NCBI RefSeq assembly: GCF_040822115.1
Contig: NZ_CP162004.1
Location: 3,643,001-3,707,000 of the forward strand
Length of the DNA: 64,000 bases
Source: Flavobacterium sp. WC2421
GTDB lineage: Bacteria > Bacteroidota > Bacteroidia > Flavobacteriales > Flavobacteriaceae
Direction of reading: 5' to 3'
The notes beneath the pieces were generated by a model that made no database searches, had not been told where the DNA came from, and worked only from the letters and a program-made list of their open reading frames with translations. Positions 17,970 through 29,862 of this stretch are shown here, one piece after another. The position numbers and the translations under genes are program-made. Position 1 is the first letter of the stretch, and the number at the start of each line of letters is the position of its first letter.

Positions 17970-19157
17970 CTAAGAAATAACTCCCGAACCAACTAATTCA
18001 TCTCCAATATACCAAGCTGCAAATTGACCTTCCGTTATTGCGGATTGTGGATCTTCAAAAGACACATACATCCCATTTTCAAATTGATGCAATACTGCTT
18101 TTTGTAATGGTTGTCTGTACCGTATTCTTGCCATCACTTCCATCGATTCTCCATTGGCCAATGCCAAATCATTACGAATCCAATGTACTTCTTCTTTTTC
18201 GATAAACAGTCCTTTCCTAAACAAACCAGGATGCTGGCTGCTTAAACCCGTATAAATTGTATTGGTCTCTACATTTGTTGCAATTATAAATAAGGGATCA
18301 GTTGTTCCTCCTACATTTAATCCTTTGCGTTGCCCAATGGTAAAATAATGTGCGCCTTGATGTTTTCCAACTATTTTACCCATTTCTGGAGTGTAATGAA
18401 TTTTATTAGAAGCTATTATTAATTTTTCTTCAAGGGATAGTTCTTCTTGTTCATTAAAATTATAAATAGAATCATTTTTATCAATCTGAATTATTGTTCC
18501 CTCTTTTGGCTGCAATTTTTGTTGCAAAAATTCAGGCAAACGTACTTTCCCAATGAAACATAACCCTTGAGAATCTTTCTTTTCAGCCGTAACTAGTTCC
18601 ATTTCGGCCGCAATTTCTCGTACTTCAGGCTTCGTTAGCTCCCCAATAGGAAATAACGATTTGGCTAATTGCTCTTGTGATAATTGACAAAGAAAATAAG
18701 ATTGATCTTTATTATTATCAGCCCCAGCAATCAATTGATAAACGGTTTCTCCATTGACTTCTATTTCACTCTTTTTACAATAATGTCCTGTCGCTACATA
18801 ATCAGCACCAAGACTTAAAGCAATTTTCATAAAAACATCAAATTTAATTTCGCGATTACAAAGCACATCTGGATTTGGAGTACGTCCTTTTTCATATTCG
18901 CTAAACATATAGTCAACGATCTTTTCTTGGTATTCTTCACTTAAATCTACAGTTTGAAAAGGGATTCCTAGTTTTTCAGCCACTAGTAATGCATCGTTAC
19001 TGTCTTCAAGCCATGGGCACTCATTAGAAATAGTAACGGAGTCATCATGCCAATTCTTCATAAAAAGACCAATCACTTCATATCCTTGTTTTTGCAGCAA
19101 ATAAGCTGCAACACTTGAATCCACACCTCCAGAAAGTCCTACTACAACACGTTTCAT
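17970..19157 (-). CDS. mnmA: tRNA-specific 2-thiouridylase MnmA
   Basis: The product thiolates U34 of Lys, Glu and Gln tRNAs to s2U using ATP and a persulfide relay. It is 395 residues from the ATG at 19157. The PP-loop [18 protein letters not shown] is at the N-terminus. [13 protein letters not shown] carries the first catalytic Cys, [10 protein letters not shown] the second, and [13 protein letters not shown] lies in the central domain. The longer reading frame (11 more residues) is disfavoured because the TAACTTTG promoter box lies only 31-38 bases upstream of 19157. The following YwqK-like gene lies upstream on the same strand and may be separately transcribed. Confidence 0.97.
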   Translation of the reverse strand: MKRVVVGLSGGVDSSVAAYLLQKQGYEVIGLFMKNWHDDSVTISNECPWLEDSNDALLVAEKLGIPFQTVDLSEEYQEKIVDYMFSEYEKGRTPNPDVLCNREIKFDVFMKIALSLGADYVATGHYCKKSEIEVNGETVYQLIAGADNNKDQSYFLCQLSQEQLAKSLFPIGELTKPEVREIAAEMELVTAEKKDSQGLCFIGKVRLPEFLQQKLQPKEGTIIQIDKNDSIYNFNEQEELSLEEKLIIASNKIHYTPEMGKIVGKHQGAHYFTIGQRKGLNVGGTTDPLFIIATNVETNTIYTGLSSQHPGLFRKGLFIEKEEVHWIRNDLALANGESMEVMARIRYRQPLQKAVLHQFENGMYVSFEDPQSAITEGQFAAWYIGDELVGSGVIS

Positions 19158-19187
19158 TTCAAAATCTTTATTAATTTTATAAGACTG

Positions 19188-19195
19188 CAAAGTTA
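19188..19195 (-). promoter_or_regulatory. -7 promoter element for mnmA
   Basis: Minus-strand TAACTTTG matches TAnnTTTG upstream of the MnmA ATG. Confidence 0.45.
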
Positions 19196-19230
19196 CAAAG
19201 TTTTATTACAGTATTAGTTCCAACTTAAAG

Positions 19231-19938
19231 TTAATTGCGCTTGGCTTTTGGAGCACTTTGAGTAGCACTCATATTTACTTCTTTGACTCCTTTTCCTTTT
19301 TCAAAAAACTGCCAAACACCTGTTTTTTTTCCATTGATAAATTGTCCTTTTGAAACTACAGATCCATCAGGGTCTTTAAAAATAGCCAAGCCATTATATT
19401 CATTATTCTTATAAACGGATTCTTCAAGAACAATTCCGTTTTCAGAATATTTCTTATAATTTCCATCTTTAAAATTGGCAACATAAAAAGCTTCTTCAGC
19501 GATTTTACCACTGAGATAATATACACTTCTCACTCCTTCCAATTTCCCTTTTTTATAATTTTCGGTTGTCATAATCTTATCTGATGCTTGATGGTAATAT
19601 TTCCATGGGCCTTCATATAATTTATTGATGACATTACCTTCACTTACTTTGTTGTTTTTTTGATCATAAAAAATAGTATAGGCTCCATTGCCATTCAAGT
19701 TGAATTCTCTCGTAGCGATTACAGAACCTAGCTTAGTGTCATCAAAAAACTTAAAAAGCCCTACTTCTTTTCCATGTAAAAAACTTCCTTCATATCTTAG
19801 TCTTTTAGACTCTTCATAAATGCCTTTCCAGATTCCATGCTTTTTCCCATTTGCATCTAATACATTGGATTGTGCTTGAAGTAAAAAAACATTTGATAAA
19901 AGCAAGACCAATAATGCTACCTTACAAAATACTTTCAT
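19231..19938 (-). CDS. MORN/YwqK-repeat secreted protein (toxin-antitoxin YwqK-like)
   Basis: A 235-residue exported protein with a signal peptide (1-22, ending NVFLLQAQ) and seven or so MORN-like repeats of about 22 residues. Examples are GKKHGIWKGIYEESKRLRYE, LYEGPWKYYHQ, KLEGVRSVYYLSGK and KTGVWQFFEKG. Such repeats are often labelled YwqK family antitoxin, but there is no toxin gene here and the export signal argues against that role. The last 15 residues are basic. It is a likely periplasmic or surface scaffold of unknown role. Confidence 0.8.
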   Translation of the reverse strand: MKVFCKVALLVLLLSNVFLLQAQSNVLDANGKKHGIWKGIYEESKRLRYEGSFLHGKEVGLFKFFDDTKLGSVIATREFNLNGNGAYTIFYDQKNNKVSEGNVINKLYEGPWKYYHQASDKIMTTENYKKGKLEGVRSVYYLSGKIAEEAFYVANFKDGNYKKYSENGIVLEESVYKNNEYNGLAIFKDPDGSVVSKGQFINGKKTGVWQFFEKGKGVKEVNMSATQSAPKAKRN

Positions 19939-19990
19939 AAATACTTTTTTAATACTAACGTTTCCGTGAAATTAAAATTACATTTAAAAT

Positions 19991-20022
19991 AAAAAAATCC
20001 CGAATTAACGAGATTTTTTTTA
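19991..20022 (-). terminator. Terminator of yidC
   Basis: On the minus strand, AAATCTCG pairs with CGGGATTT (one G-U) and is followed by a T-run, just past the yidC stop. Confidence 0.6.
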
Positions 20023-20030
20023 AACTTAAA

Positions 20031-21929
20031 TTATTTCTTTTTTTGTTCTGCTTTAATAGCTTCTTGTTGTGCCATAACTTCTTGCAGTTTTCTTTGAAAC
20101 TTACCTTGTTTTTTGGGCTCTTTCAATTTGTTTTCTTGAATTTGAGCGTGAATTTTATCACTATCAATGATATAATTCTTAATTACAAGCATAATTCCAA
20201 TTGTAATAGAGTTAGATATAAAATAGTACAAACTCAGTCCAGCTGCATAATTATTGAAGAAAAGCAACATCATTAATGGTGAAATATAAATCATCACTTT
20301 CATCATTTTAGCCATATCTGGCATCCCTTCTTGTTGAGGAGCTGCCATTTGTTGATCTCCAGTTGTCATTTTCATATAAAAGAAAATAGCAATAGAAGCT
20401 AATATTGGAAACAAACTAATATGATTCCCATAAGCTGGAATATGAAACGGTAATTCATAAACAGAGTCATAAGACGATAAATCATCTGCCCAAAGGAACC
20501 CTTTTTGTCTTAAACTGATTGCCGAAGGGAAAAACTGAAACAATGCATAGAATACTGGCATTTGCAATAAACCTGGTACACAACCGGCCATTGGGTTTAC
20601 GCCTGCTTTATTATACAACTTCATTGTTTCTTGCTGTTTTTTCATTGGGTCTTTTTTAAATTTCTCCCCCAATTCAGCAATTTCCGGTCTCAATACTTTC
20701 ATTTTTGCTTGTGACAAAAATGATTTATAGGTTATAGGAGACATTACCAGTTTGACTAATATTGTAAACAATACAATCGCCCAACCTTGTTGTAAGAACA
20801 AAGTCAAGAAACCAAACATTGGAATAAAAGCATGACGGTTAATCCAACCGAAAATTCCCCATCCTAATGCAACAATATCTTCTAAATTACGATCGTACGA
20901 TTTCAACAATTTATAATCTGTTGGACCATAGTACCAATTCATTTTCTGGTCAATTTCTCCATTTTTAAAAGCCAATGGAACAGTTGCTTTAAATTGTTTG
21001 GTGTAAGTTGTATCAACATTATCACCACCAACCAAATTATTAGAATACAATTCCGCTTTTTCAAAAGGAGTGCTAGTCAATAAAATAGAAGAAAAGAAAT
21101 GTTGTTTGTAGGCGATATAAGAAACACCTTCAACAGTTTCTGTTTTATCTTTACCAGAACCCATATAATTACTCTTACCATCTTCATGCTCATAGTACAT
21201 CTCAGAATAACGGTTTTCAGTAGTTATACTTTTTTCATTAGTATACCCTTTTAAATCCCACTCTAAATTTAATGGTTTTGATGTATTCAATACTTTACTC
21301 AATCCTTGAGATTGAATATCAAAATCCAACATGTAATTATCGGCTTTCAAAACATATTTATATTCTAAATATTGGTCGTCAGCTGATTTCAAACGCATTG
21401 TCAAAATTTGGTCTTCCCCATTTTTTGTCAAAGTGGGTTCAAAATATAAATCCTTAGTATTTAAAGTATGATTATCACTTGTAAACAACTGAATATTTAA
21501 ATTGGCATTATTGTCTTTAATCAACTTCACCAATTCTCCAGAACCTTTTTTAAATTTTTCAAAATTCTTTAAGGTTGCTTCAACAATATATCCACCCTTA
21601 TTAGCAATTTTTAGTATTACTAATTTATTTTCGATAGTTGTATAAGCTTCTTTAGCTGAAGGAAGTGCTGCAGAATAAGCAAAATTCCCTAATGACTTTT
21701 GCAATTGAGCCATTTGTAGTGTATCTCCAACCGCCACAGTTGCTGGAACTGTAATCGTTTTTGAAGCATCTTCTTTGGATTTAGCTTCTTTTACAACCAA
21801 CTCTTTTTTGGCTTTTTCTGCCGCAATATCTTTTTCAGATGGCTGATTGTTATACATTATCCATATTAATATCCCAAATATCAATATAAAACCAATTATC
21901 GAATTAGGATCAAATTTTTTTTCTTCCAT
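20031..21929 (-). CDS. yidC: Membrane protein insertase YidC
   Basis: The product inserts and folds inner-membrane proteins with or without SecYEG. At 632 residues it matches the Bacteroidota YidC with a large periplasmic P1 domain. An N-terminal anchor (NSIIGFILIFGILIWIMYNN) precedes the beta-rich domain (about 70-350). The core 60KD_IMP domain (about 365-600) then has five hydrophobic segments and contains GVNPMAGCVPGLLQMPVFYA. The tail (about 605-632) is Lys/Gln-rich and basic, as expected for ribosome contact. It lies downstream of pyrG on the same strand, with a 113-bp gap. Confidence 0.97.
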   Translation of the reverse strand: MEEKKFDPNSIIGFILIFGILIWIMYNNQPSEKDIAAEKAKKELVVKEAKSKEDASKTITVPATVAVGDTLQMAQLQKSLGNFAYSAALPSAKEAYTTIENKLVILKIANKGGYIVEATLKNFEKFKKGSGELVKLIKDNNANLNIQLFTSDNHTLNTKDLYFEPTLTKNGEDQILTMRLKSADDQYLEYKYVLKADNYMLDFDIQSQGLSKVLNTSKPLNLEWDLKGYTNEKSITTENRYSEMYYEHEDGKSNYMGSGKDKTETVEGVSYIAYKQHFFSSILLTSTPFEKAELYSNNLVGGDNVDTTYTKQFKATVPLAFKNGEIDQKMNWYYGPTDYKLLKSYDRNLEDIVALGWGIFGWINRHAFIPMFGFLTLFLQQGWAIVLFTILVKLVMSPITYKSFLSQAKMKVLRPEIAELGEKFKKDPMKKQQETMKLYNKAGVNPMAGCVPGLLQMPVFYALFQFFPSAISLRQKGFLWADDLSSYDSVYELPFHIPAYGNHISLFPILASIAIFFYMKMTTGDQQMAAPQQEGMPDMAKMMKVMIYISPLMMLLFFNNYAAGLSLYYFISNSITIGIMLVIKNYIIDSDKIHAQIQENKLKEPKKQGKFQRKLQEVMAQQEAIKAEQKKK

Positions 21930-22042
21930 TATAATTTTTGTTCAAAGTTTAATGTTTTGAGTGCTTATAGCAACTCGCAACAATTAGAATTAGTATTCTT
22001 GTGTTTAATTATTGATACAACAATCAAACTGGTTGTTGAATA

Positions 22043-23764
<1,722 letters not shown>

Positions 23765-23786
23765 TTAACGTCGTTATTTAAAAATA

Positions 23787-23822
23787 AAAACAGCATTAAT
23801 TTAAGAAATTAACGCTGTTTTG
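23787..23822 (-). terminator. Terminator overlapping the DUF3820 stop codon
   Basis: AAAACAGC-TTAATTT pairs with AAATTAA-GCTGTTTT across a 3-base loop, with one mismatch. The hairpin includes the last codons and stop (23809-23811) of the DUF3820 gene, so coding and termination signals overlap. Confidence 0.7.
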
Positions 23823-24042
23823 GATATCTTTTTTTAATATTTAGTATCAATTCTTCTAACCCATTCAATTTTATCTCGTAAATTAGTTTTAATTGCTCTC
23901 CTAATTCTCCTTTTGGAAATCCTTTATTATGATACCAAACCACATAATATTCTGGTAAATTTATCAGATATCTTCCTACATATTTACCAAAAGGCATTTT
24001 AGTATGAGCGAGCTTAATCAGTTGTTCTTGATTTTTATCCAT
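23809..24042 (-). CDS. DUF3820 family protein
   Basis: A 77-residue cytoplasmic protein of the DUF3820 family, recognised by TKMPFGKYVGRYLINLPEYY and WYHNKGFPKGELGEQL. Members are small predicted nucleic-acid-associated proteins of unknown function (related to the C-terminal part of some exonuclease-like proteins). It is a single gene downstream of an OsmC gene on the same strand, and its 3' end is built into the terminator hairpin. Confidence 0.85.
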   Translation of the reverse strand: MDKNQEQLIKLAHTKMPFGKYVGRYLINLPEYYVVWYHNKGFPKGELGEQLKLIYEIKLNGLEELILNIKKRYPKQR

Positions 24043-24127
24043 TTTTCAAACTTAGAAAAAAAAGCAAAAGTTAAGATGCCAAAAGTTCTAAACCTCGTGC
24101 ATCTTAACTCCCACTTTACATTTCTTT

Positions 24128-24529
24128 TTATTTCCAGTTAAAAGTAATTCGCTTCTCTATTTCAACATTCAAACTTAGAAAAACAGGACATGTCATCGCC
24201 GTTCTTTCTAAAATAGTTTTGTTTTTTTGATCCGCATCGACATTCATATGAAAAATTATTTCGATTGCTCCAATTCTTCTTGGTTCGGCATTCATAATTT
24301 TAGTTACTTCTGCAGTAGATCCTGTCAAATCGACATTCAAATCACGCGCTTTTATACCCATCACAGTCATCATGCAACTTGCCAACGCATTAGCTACTGT
24401 GTCTGTTGGCGAAAAAGCTTCTCCTTTTCCATTATTATCTATAGGTGCGTCCGAAACAATTTCACTTCCAGATTGCAAATGAATTGATACTGTCCTTAAA
24501 TCACCCAAATAGGTTACTTTTGATGTCAT
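24128..24529 (-). CDS. OsmC family protein
   Basis: A 133-residue OsmC/Ohr-fold protein. The family reduces organic hydroperoxides using two cysteines. The first catalytic Cys region is visible as ALASCMMTVMGIKARDL and the second as TAMTCPVFLSLN. Its ATG overlaps the last base of the upstream LysM gene's stop codon (TAATG arrangement at 24529), so translation is probably coupled and the two share an mRNA. The pairing of an envelope LysM protein with OsmC is likely incidental to operon layout. Confidence 0.92.
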   Translation of the reverse strand: MTSKVTYLGDLRTVSIHLQSGSEIVSDAPIDNNGKGEAFSPTDTVANALASCMMTVMGIKARDLNVDLTGSTAEVTKIMNAEPRRIGAIEIIFHMNVDADQKNKTILERTAMTCPVFLSLNVEIEKRITFNWK

Positions 24530-26520
24530 TAGTTTGCTTCTTTTATTGTTAAATCGGAATCGTAGTACATTATGAAAACACCTTTGTTGGTATAACCACC
24601 ATCCTCTTTTTTATAATACTCAAACTTATTCTCAATTTGTTTAGTTGCTGCTGAATTTACCGTTTCCTCAAAAGTTTTATTTTGAACCAATCGCATCATC
24701 GTATCAAAAGTCACATCAAATCCACGAGTAGCATAATCACTAGGATAAATGGAATTTATTTTTTTAAATTCTTTTTCAAAAACAATACCACCTGGAGTCT
24801 CATCATCTCGAGTCACTGATGGATACATTAGTTTCAACTTAATCAAATTGGCAAACTTAATTTCATCTGTATCCAACGTTTCATTAGGCTCTAATATCAC
24901 CAATTGAACCTGATAATCAGACATAGAACCTACCATTGCTGCGATAGTCGTTTTTATCATCCATGTATTTCCAGTTTCCATAACTACATAATTCATCTTT
25001 CCTTTCTGTAGCATGCTTTTCAAACTTTCTGCAGACACGCTTCCATTTTCTTTGAAAGCTACAAATGGAACGTCTTTTTGGTATTCTTTGATATATTGAA
25101 CTATGGATTCCTTTTTCTTATCTACAACCGCCATAATATTTCCATTATGCGCTCTCATATAATCAAACATGGTGTTTTTTATCACTTCACTAGTTGGAAT
25201 TGTTTGATATAAATTAGTATACGGGTTTCCAACATCTTTTGAAAGTGGAGAAATCACTGGAATGTTATTTACACTCAATAACTGAGCAGCAATTTCAGCA
25301 TTACTTTGATAAAAAGGACCAATAATTGCATTGGCCGTTTCAAGATTGTTCTTTTTGATAATTGAAGCTACATTTGAGCTATTTTTAGTTTCCTGCGAAT
25401 CGTATATCTCGATATCTAAAGGAAGTCCTAATGTTTTAGCAGAATCAATTGCCATCAATGCGCCTGCATAAAAGTCCAAAGTCATATTCAAAAACTTATC
25501 CTTCTTCAAACGAGATGCATTAGAATTGATCGTATCACTTTCAATTAAAGGAATATTAAATGGTAATAATAAAACCATTCTTTTACGGTAACCTAAATTA
25601 TTATTTTTGGTTAACGCTGCGTATTCTTTTCTTTCTTCATTTACAAGAGAAGTTTTAACTGGAACTTTTAAAATCATCCCAATTTCAACTCCATTTTTCA
25701 GTTCCGGATTAAGAGCAACAAACTCTTCCTGACTCATCCCATAAGTTTTAGATAAGCTATAAAGTGTTTCTTTAGGCTGTACTTCATAAGTGGAGTACTT
25801 AACCTCCGTCGAAGTTGCTATTGGAATTTGCTTTACAATTTCTTTTTTAACTTCCTTTGTTTCCTTTTTTAAATCCGCTTGCTCCATTACTTTTGGAGCA
25901 GTCCCTTTAATTATTAATCGATACCCAATTGGCAAATTAGATACTACTTCGGGATTGCGTTTTTCTAATTCTGCAATTGAAATTCCATATTGTTTAGCAA
26001 TGGAGTATTTAGTTTCTTTTGCGAGTACATCATGATACACGTACTTCTCTTGAGTTACTGTTGCCACTTTATTGACAACCGAATTTTTTACACTATTTTT
26101 CGAAGGAATCGTTAATACTTGTCCTATTTGCAAACCCTCTTTCTCAATAAAAGGATTGGCCTTTTTTAAATCTTCGTCAGAGACACCATATTTTTTTTCA
26201 ATTCCATATAAAGTTTCTTTAGGAGTCACTTCATGCGTTACACCTGTTGGTCCTTTTACATTAGAATTAATAGGATTACTTTTAATCTCAACTATTTTAG
26301 CTCCAGATTTTTTTGGAATTAGCAAAACACTGTTTGGCTTTAATCCGCTTTGTGCATCTGGATTTAGTTGATAGATATCAAATGGAGTCACTTGATATTT
26401 TTGTGCAATTTGGCTTATCGTCTCTCCTTTTTCTACTTTATGTGTAATTGCTTTTTCTTGGGAAGAAATAGAATTAACAGACATTAAAATAGTAATACAA
26501 ATCGCTAAAAAATATTTCAT
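24529..26520 (-). CDS. LysM-repeat protein with periplasmic-binding-protein-like C-terminal domain
   Basis: A 663-residue envelope protein with a signal peptide (1-20, ending SVNSISSQ) and four LysM domains. The domains start near residues 25 (THKVEKGETISQIAQKY), 95 (THEVTPKETLYGIEKKYG), 160 and 245, and would bind peptidoglycan. Residues about 310-655 resemble a type I periplasmic-binding fold (LPFNIPLIE ... AIIGPFYQSNAEIAAQLL ... VISPLSKD), as in LpoA-like and ABC-transporter substrate proteins. It may therefore link the cell wall to an envelope process. A TATCTTTG promoter box lies at 26547-26554. Confidence 0.9.
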   Translation of the reverse strand: MKYFLAICITILMSVNSISSQEKAITHKVEKGETISQIAQKYQVTPFDIYQLNPDAQSGLKPNSVLLIPKKSGAKIVEIKSNPINSNVKGPTGVTHEVTPKETLYGIEKKYGVSDEDLKKANPFIEKEGLQIGQVLTIPSKNSVKNSVVNKVATVTQEKYVYHDVLAKETKYSIAKQYGISIAELEKRNPEVVSNLPIGYRLIIKGTAPKVMEQADLKKETKEVKKEIVKQIPIATSTEVKYSTYEVQPKETLYSLSKTYGMSQEEFVALNPELKNGVEIGMILKVPVKTSLVNEERKEYAALTKNNNLGYRKRMVLLLPFNIPLIESDTINSNASRLKKDKFLNMTLDFYAGALMAIDSAKTLGLPLDIEIYDSQETKNSSNVASIIKKNNLETANAIIGPFYQSNAEIAAQLLSVNNIPVISPLSKDVGNPYTNLYQTIPTSEVIKNTMFDYMRAHNGNIMAVVDKKKESIVQYIKEYQKDVPFVAFKENGSVSAESLKSMLQKGKMNYVVMETGNTWMIKTTIAAMVGSMSDYQVQLVILEPNETLDTDEIKFANLIKLKLMYPSVTRDDETPGGIVFEKEFKKINSIYPSDYATRGFDVTFDTMMRLVQNKTFEETVNSAATKQIENKFEYYKKEDGGYTNKGVFIMYYDSDLTIKEAN

Positions 26521-26546
26521 TATTCTTATTTATAAAATTATTGTTT

Positions 26547-26554
26547 CAAAGATA
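26547..26554 (-). promoter_or_regulatory. -7 promoter element for the LysM-OsmC unit
   Basis: Minus-strand TATCTTTG, an exact TAnnTTTG match, 27 bases upstream of the LysM protein ATG. Confidence 0.5.
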
Positions 26555-26646
26555 AGAAAACGGTATCAAATTTTATTCCAAAATCTGATACCGTCTTTAT
26601 AATAATAGTAAAATTAATGATTCTTACAAACCAAAAACGCTACATT

Positions 26647-28176
26647 TTATTCCCATTCTATAGTTGCTGGTGGCTTTGAGCTAATATCATATACCACTCT
26701 ATTTACCCCTTTTACTTTATTAATAATATCATTTGACACTTTCATTAAGAAATCATAAGGCAAGTGTACCCAGTCAGCAGTCATACCATCTGTAGACTCT
26801 ACTGCGCGAAGCGCTACTACTTTTTCATAAGTACGCTCATCACCCATTACACCTACACTATTCACAGGAAGCAAAATAGCTCCTGCTTGCCAAACTTTAT
26901 CGTATAATCCCCAAGATTTTAGTCCGTCAATGAAGACTTTATCAACATCTTGTAAAATTTGTACTTTTTCAGGAGTGATATCTCCTAAAATACGAATGGA
27001 CAATCCTGGTCCTGGAAAAGGATGTCTTCCTAATAATTCAGGATCAATTCCTAATGATGCACCTACTCTACGCACTTCATCTTTAAAAAGCATACGAAGC
27101 GGTTCTACAATTTTCAATTTCATATAGTCAGGTAATCCACCTACATTATGATGCGATTTAATGGTAGCTGAAGGTCCTTTTACCGAAACTGATTCAATTA
27201 CATCCGGATAAATTGTTCCTTGTGCTAACCATTTTACGTCTTCAATAAGATGTGACTCATCATCAAAAACTTCGATAAAAACCCTTCCGATAATTTTACG
27301 TTTGGTTTCTGGATCACTAACTCCTGCCAATTCTGACAAGAAACGATCACCCGAATCAACTCCTTTCACATTCAATCCCATTCCTTTGTATTGATCTAAT
27401 ACGCTTTGGAATTCGTTTTTACGAAGCAATCCGTTATTTACAAAAATACAGTATAGGTTTTTACCAATAGCTTGATGTAATAAAACAGCTGCTACAGTTG
27501 AATCTACTCCTCCAGAAAGTCCAAGGACTACTTTGTCATCTTGTAATTTCTCTTTCAATTCTGCAACCATTTCCTCTACAAAAGCATTTGGTGTGAAATT
27601 TTGAGGAACATCAGCTATTTTAACCAAGAAATTCTCTAACATTTTTGATCCATCAGTAGAATGAAAAACCTCAGGGTGATACTGTATTGCGTAAGTAGTT
27701 TCACCTTCAATCTTGTACGCTGCAAATTCCACATCATGTGTACTAGCAAGCTTCACTCCATTAGTAGGTAATCCTTTAATACTGTCGCTATGACTCATCC
27801 AAACCTGACTGTTAAGGTCAACTCCTTCAAAGAAAATTTCTTCTTCTTTTATATAAGATAAATTAGCTCTACCATATTCTCTTGTATTTGATGCTGCTAC
27901 TTCGCCACCACTAAAGTGAGCTAAATATTGGGCACCGTAACAAACGGCTAACATGGGTAATTTCCCTCTGATTTGAGATAAATCAGGATGTGGAGCGTCT
28001 TCTGAACGAACAGAAAAGGGGCTTCCACCTAGAATTACGGCTTTATAACTTGATAAATCACTCGGAAAATGATTGTATGGGAAAATTTCGCAGAATATAT
28101 TTAATTCGCGAACTCTACGCGCAATAAGTTGAGTATATTGCGATCCGAAATCTAAAATAAGTACGTTGTGTTGCAT
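26647..28176 (-). CDS. guaA: GMP synthase (glutamine-hydrolysing) GuaA
   Basis: The product converts XMP to GMP using ATP and glutamine. It is 509 residues from the ATG at 28176. An N-terminal class I amidotransferase begins [20 protein letters not shown], with the nucleophile in [10 protein letters not shown] and the His-Glu pair in [10 protein letters not shown]. The ATP-pyrophosphatase P-loop [19 protein letters not shown] follows, and the C-terminal dimerisation domain ends [17 protein letters not shown] two-codon longer start is possible. It is a single gene. Confidence 0.98.
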   Translation of the reverse strand: MQHNVLILDFGSQYTQLIARRVRELNIFCEIFPYNHFPSDLSSYKAVILGGSPFSVRSEDAPHPDLSQIRGKLPMLAVCYGAQYLAHFSGGEVAASNTREYGRANLSYIKEEEIFFEGVDLNSQVWMSHSDSIKGLPTNGVKLASTHDVEFAAYKIEGETTYAIQYHPEVFHSTDGSKMLENFLVKIADVPQNFTPNAFVEEMVAELKEKLQDDKVVLGLSGGVDSTVAAVLLHQAIGKNLYCIFVNNGLLRKNEFQSVLDQYKGMGLNVKGVDSGDRFLSELAGVSDPETKRKIIGRVFIEVFDDESHLIEDVKWLAQGTIYPDVIESVSVKGPSATIKSHHNVGGLPDYMKLKIVEPLRMLFKDEVRRVGASLGIDPELLGRHPFPGPGLSIRILGDITPEKVQILQDVDKVFIDGLKSWGLYDKVWQAGAILLPVNSVGVMGDERTYEKVVALRAVESTDGMTADWVHLPYDFLMKVSNDIINKVKGVNRVVYDISSKPPATIEWE

Positions 28177-28374
28177 GCGCAAAAATACTTTTTATATTCG
28201 GAATTGAAAAATTGAAATTTGAAAAATATTTATTTTTTTTTACAACAAACTTTATTGCACTATTTACAAGCCGAAATAGTAATTTTAGAACTACTAATGA
28301 AAAGCACGATCAAAAAGTATTTAAACACAAAAAACGCTCCTGCTTCATTAAAGAACTTTCTGTATTTAATATAG

Positions 28375-28382
28375 TATATTTG
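28375..28382 (+). promoter_or_regulatory. -7 promoter element for the 28450 lipoprotein gene
   Basis: TATATTTG, an exact TAnnTTTG match, 67 bases before the ATG at 28450. Confidence 0.4.
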
Positions 28383-28449
28383 CCAATCATACATTCAACC
28401 TATTTATTCAAAATACACTTTGAGTATGTGACCCAAATTTAAAAAGAAG

Positions 28450-28977
28450 ATGAAAATAAAATCATATACCGTTATCGCTCTATTGTCCTTAGTTGTTTTT
28501 TCATGCAGTGTAATTGACAACCTACTCACTTTTACCGTTTCAAACCAAACTGAGTTTAAAATCGCTAGTAATTTCCCACTTAATGTGGCAAGCGGCATCG
28601 TTACACCAGATGTTCCGACCAACTCAAGTGCCCAATTTGATAATAATAACACGAAAGCTAACTTAGTAAAAGACGTTAAGTTAAAAGAATTGAAACTAAG
28701 TATAACAGATCCAACCAATAAAACATTTAGCTTTTTAAAATCAATACACATCTATATTTCAACAGATGCAAATGATGAAGTAGAATTAGCTTATTTAGAT
28801 AATGTCAACGCTACCACAAACACAATAATGCTAACACCAACTTCTGAAAAATTAGATAAATATATCAAGGCATCCAGCTATAAATTAAGAACTGAAGCTG
28901 TCATTAAAGAATCTTTAACTACAGATATAACAGTTAAAGCAGATATGAAATTCCAAGTAACAGCTGATCCTTTTTAA
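28450..28977 (+). CDS. Hypothetical lipoprotein
   Basis: A 175-residue predicted lipoprotein. Its hydrophobic leader (ALLSLVVFSC) ends in a lipobox Cys at about residue 19. The mature part is beta-rich with many Thr, Asn and Lys residues (FKIASNFPLNVASG, KLKELKLSITDPTNKTFSF). I recognise no family. It converges with the next leftward gene with only 24 bases between stops, and no hairpin is seen there. Confidence 0.75.
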   Translation: MKIKSYTVIALLSLVVFSCSVIDNLLTFTVSNQTEFKIASNFPLNVASGIVTPDVPTNSSAQFDNNNTKANLVKDVKLKELKLSITDPTNKTFSFLKSIHIYISTDANDEVELAYLDNVNATTNTIMLTPTSEKLDKYIKASSYKLRTEAVIKESLTTDITVKADMKFQVTADPF

Positions 28978-29001
28978 TTTAAAAAGGACAAAGACCGACT
29001 C

Positions 29002-29703
29002 TTATTCTTTTATAAATGTAAATTTAGACTTGACTCCTGTATCAAAATTATTCCACAAGTCAGACAATAACAAGTTTCCGTCGTTGTCATAAATATAAAA
29101 AGCGCCCGTATTCCCACCTAAAGCTCCACGATTCAGGGCTTCCAACTCTAGATAATTCAATCCCTCTTGAAGTTCGATTTTAATATCTTTTAAATTGCCT
29201 TCTAAGTATAAATTATTGGCTAGAACCGTACTCTTATAATTTTGTATAATAGTGGCTTTTATTAAATCGCCATCAATAGCGCCATAATCTCTTACTCGAA
29301 TCACTAAGTTTTTAGACTTCGTACGAATAATTCCAAAACTTAAGTCCTTTTCATTTAAATAAGAAGTATCTTCTTTTAATCCATTATTGACTAATGATTT
29401 ATCAATACTTTTATTCAATTTATCTCTTACTTCATCACCTGGATTTACAAAATCATTAGTTCTAGTCATCGAAATGGGATCAGGATCACCAATTTTAAAA
29501 TTGGTACTAGGCAGTTTGGATTCTGGTTTTTTAAATAGATTAGGTGCTAAAATATCTGGAGGAGCCACTGTTACTGGTGCAGCTTTTTTAGCTTTAATAC
29601 CTGTATCCAAAGGTGGTATTGCCTTAAACTTAGAACTAAACTCCATTTGAGAATAGCCGTTTATTGCAAAACACATCATAATTGCCAGTAATACCTGCTT
29701 CAT
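29002..29703 (-). CDS. Hypothetical secreted protein, paralogue of the next gene
   Basis: A 233-residue exported protein with a signal peptide (1-18, ending AINGYSQ). The mature N-terminus MEFSSKFKAIPP is followed by a Pro/Lys-rich linker. The C-terminal beta-rich domain (about 125-233) has RVRDYGAIDGDLIK, ELQEGLNYLELEALNRG and FYIYDNDGNLLLS. The same start and C-terminal pattern occur in the gene at 29863-30459, which marks the two as tandem paralogues. The function is unknown; the beta domain suggests a periplasmic or surface binding protein. Confidence 0.75.
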   Translation of the reverse strand: MKQVLLAIMMCFAINGYSQMEFSSKFKAIPPLDTGIKAKKAAPVTVAPPDILAPNLFKKPESKLPSTNFKIGDPDPISMTRTNDFVNPGDEVRDKLNKSIDKSLVNNGLKEDTSYLNEKDLSFGIIRTKSKNLVIRVRDYGAIDGDLIKATIIQNYKSTVLANNLYLEGNLKDIKIELQEGLNYLELEALNRGALGGNTGAFYIYDNDGNLLLSDLWNNFDTGVKSKFTFIKE

Positions 29704-29862
29704 ATTATACCACTTTGTTTTAATTACTCTAAATATTGAGATGCCACAAATATACCAAGCTTTCTATTTAGAAAACAAAACCTCGAGCGAACATTAAAAA
29801 AAATTTAACCTAATCAATCTTAAATATTACTTTAAAACCTATCTTTTATATAAAAAATGTAC

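Noticed and set aside
19231..19938. Antitoxin of a toxin-antitoxin pair (YwqK label)
   Set aside because: The protein has an export signal and no toxin gene is next to it.
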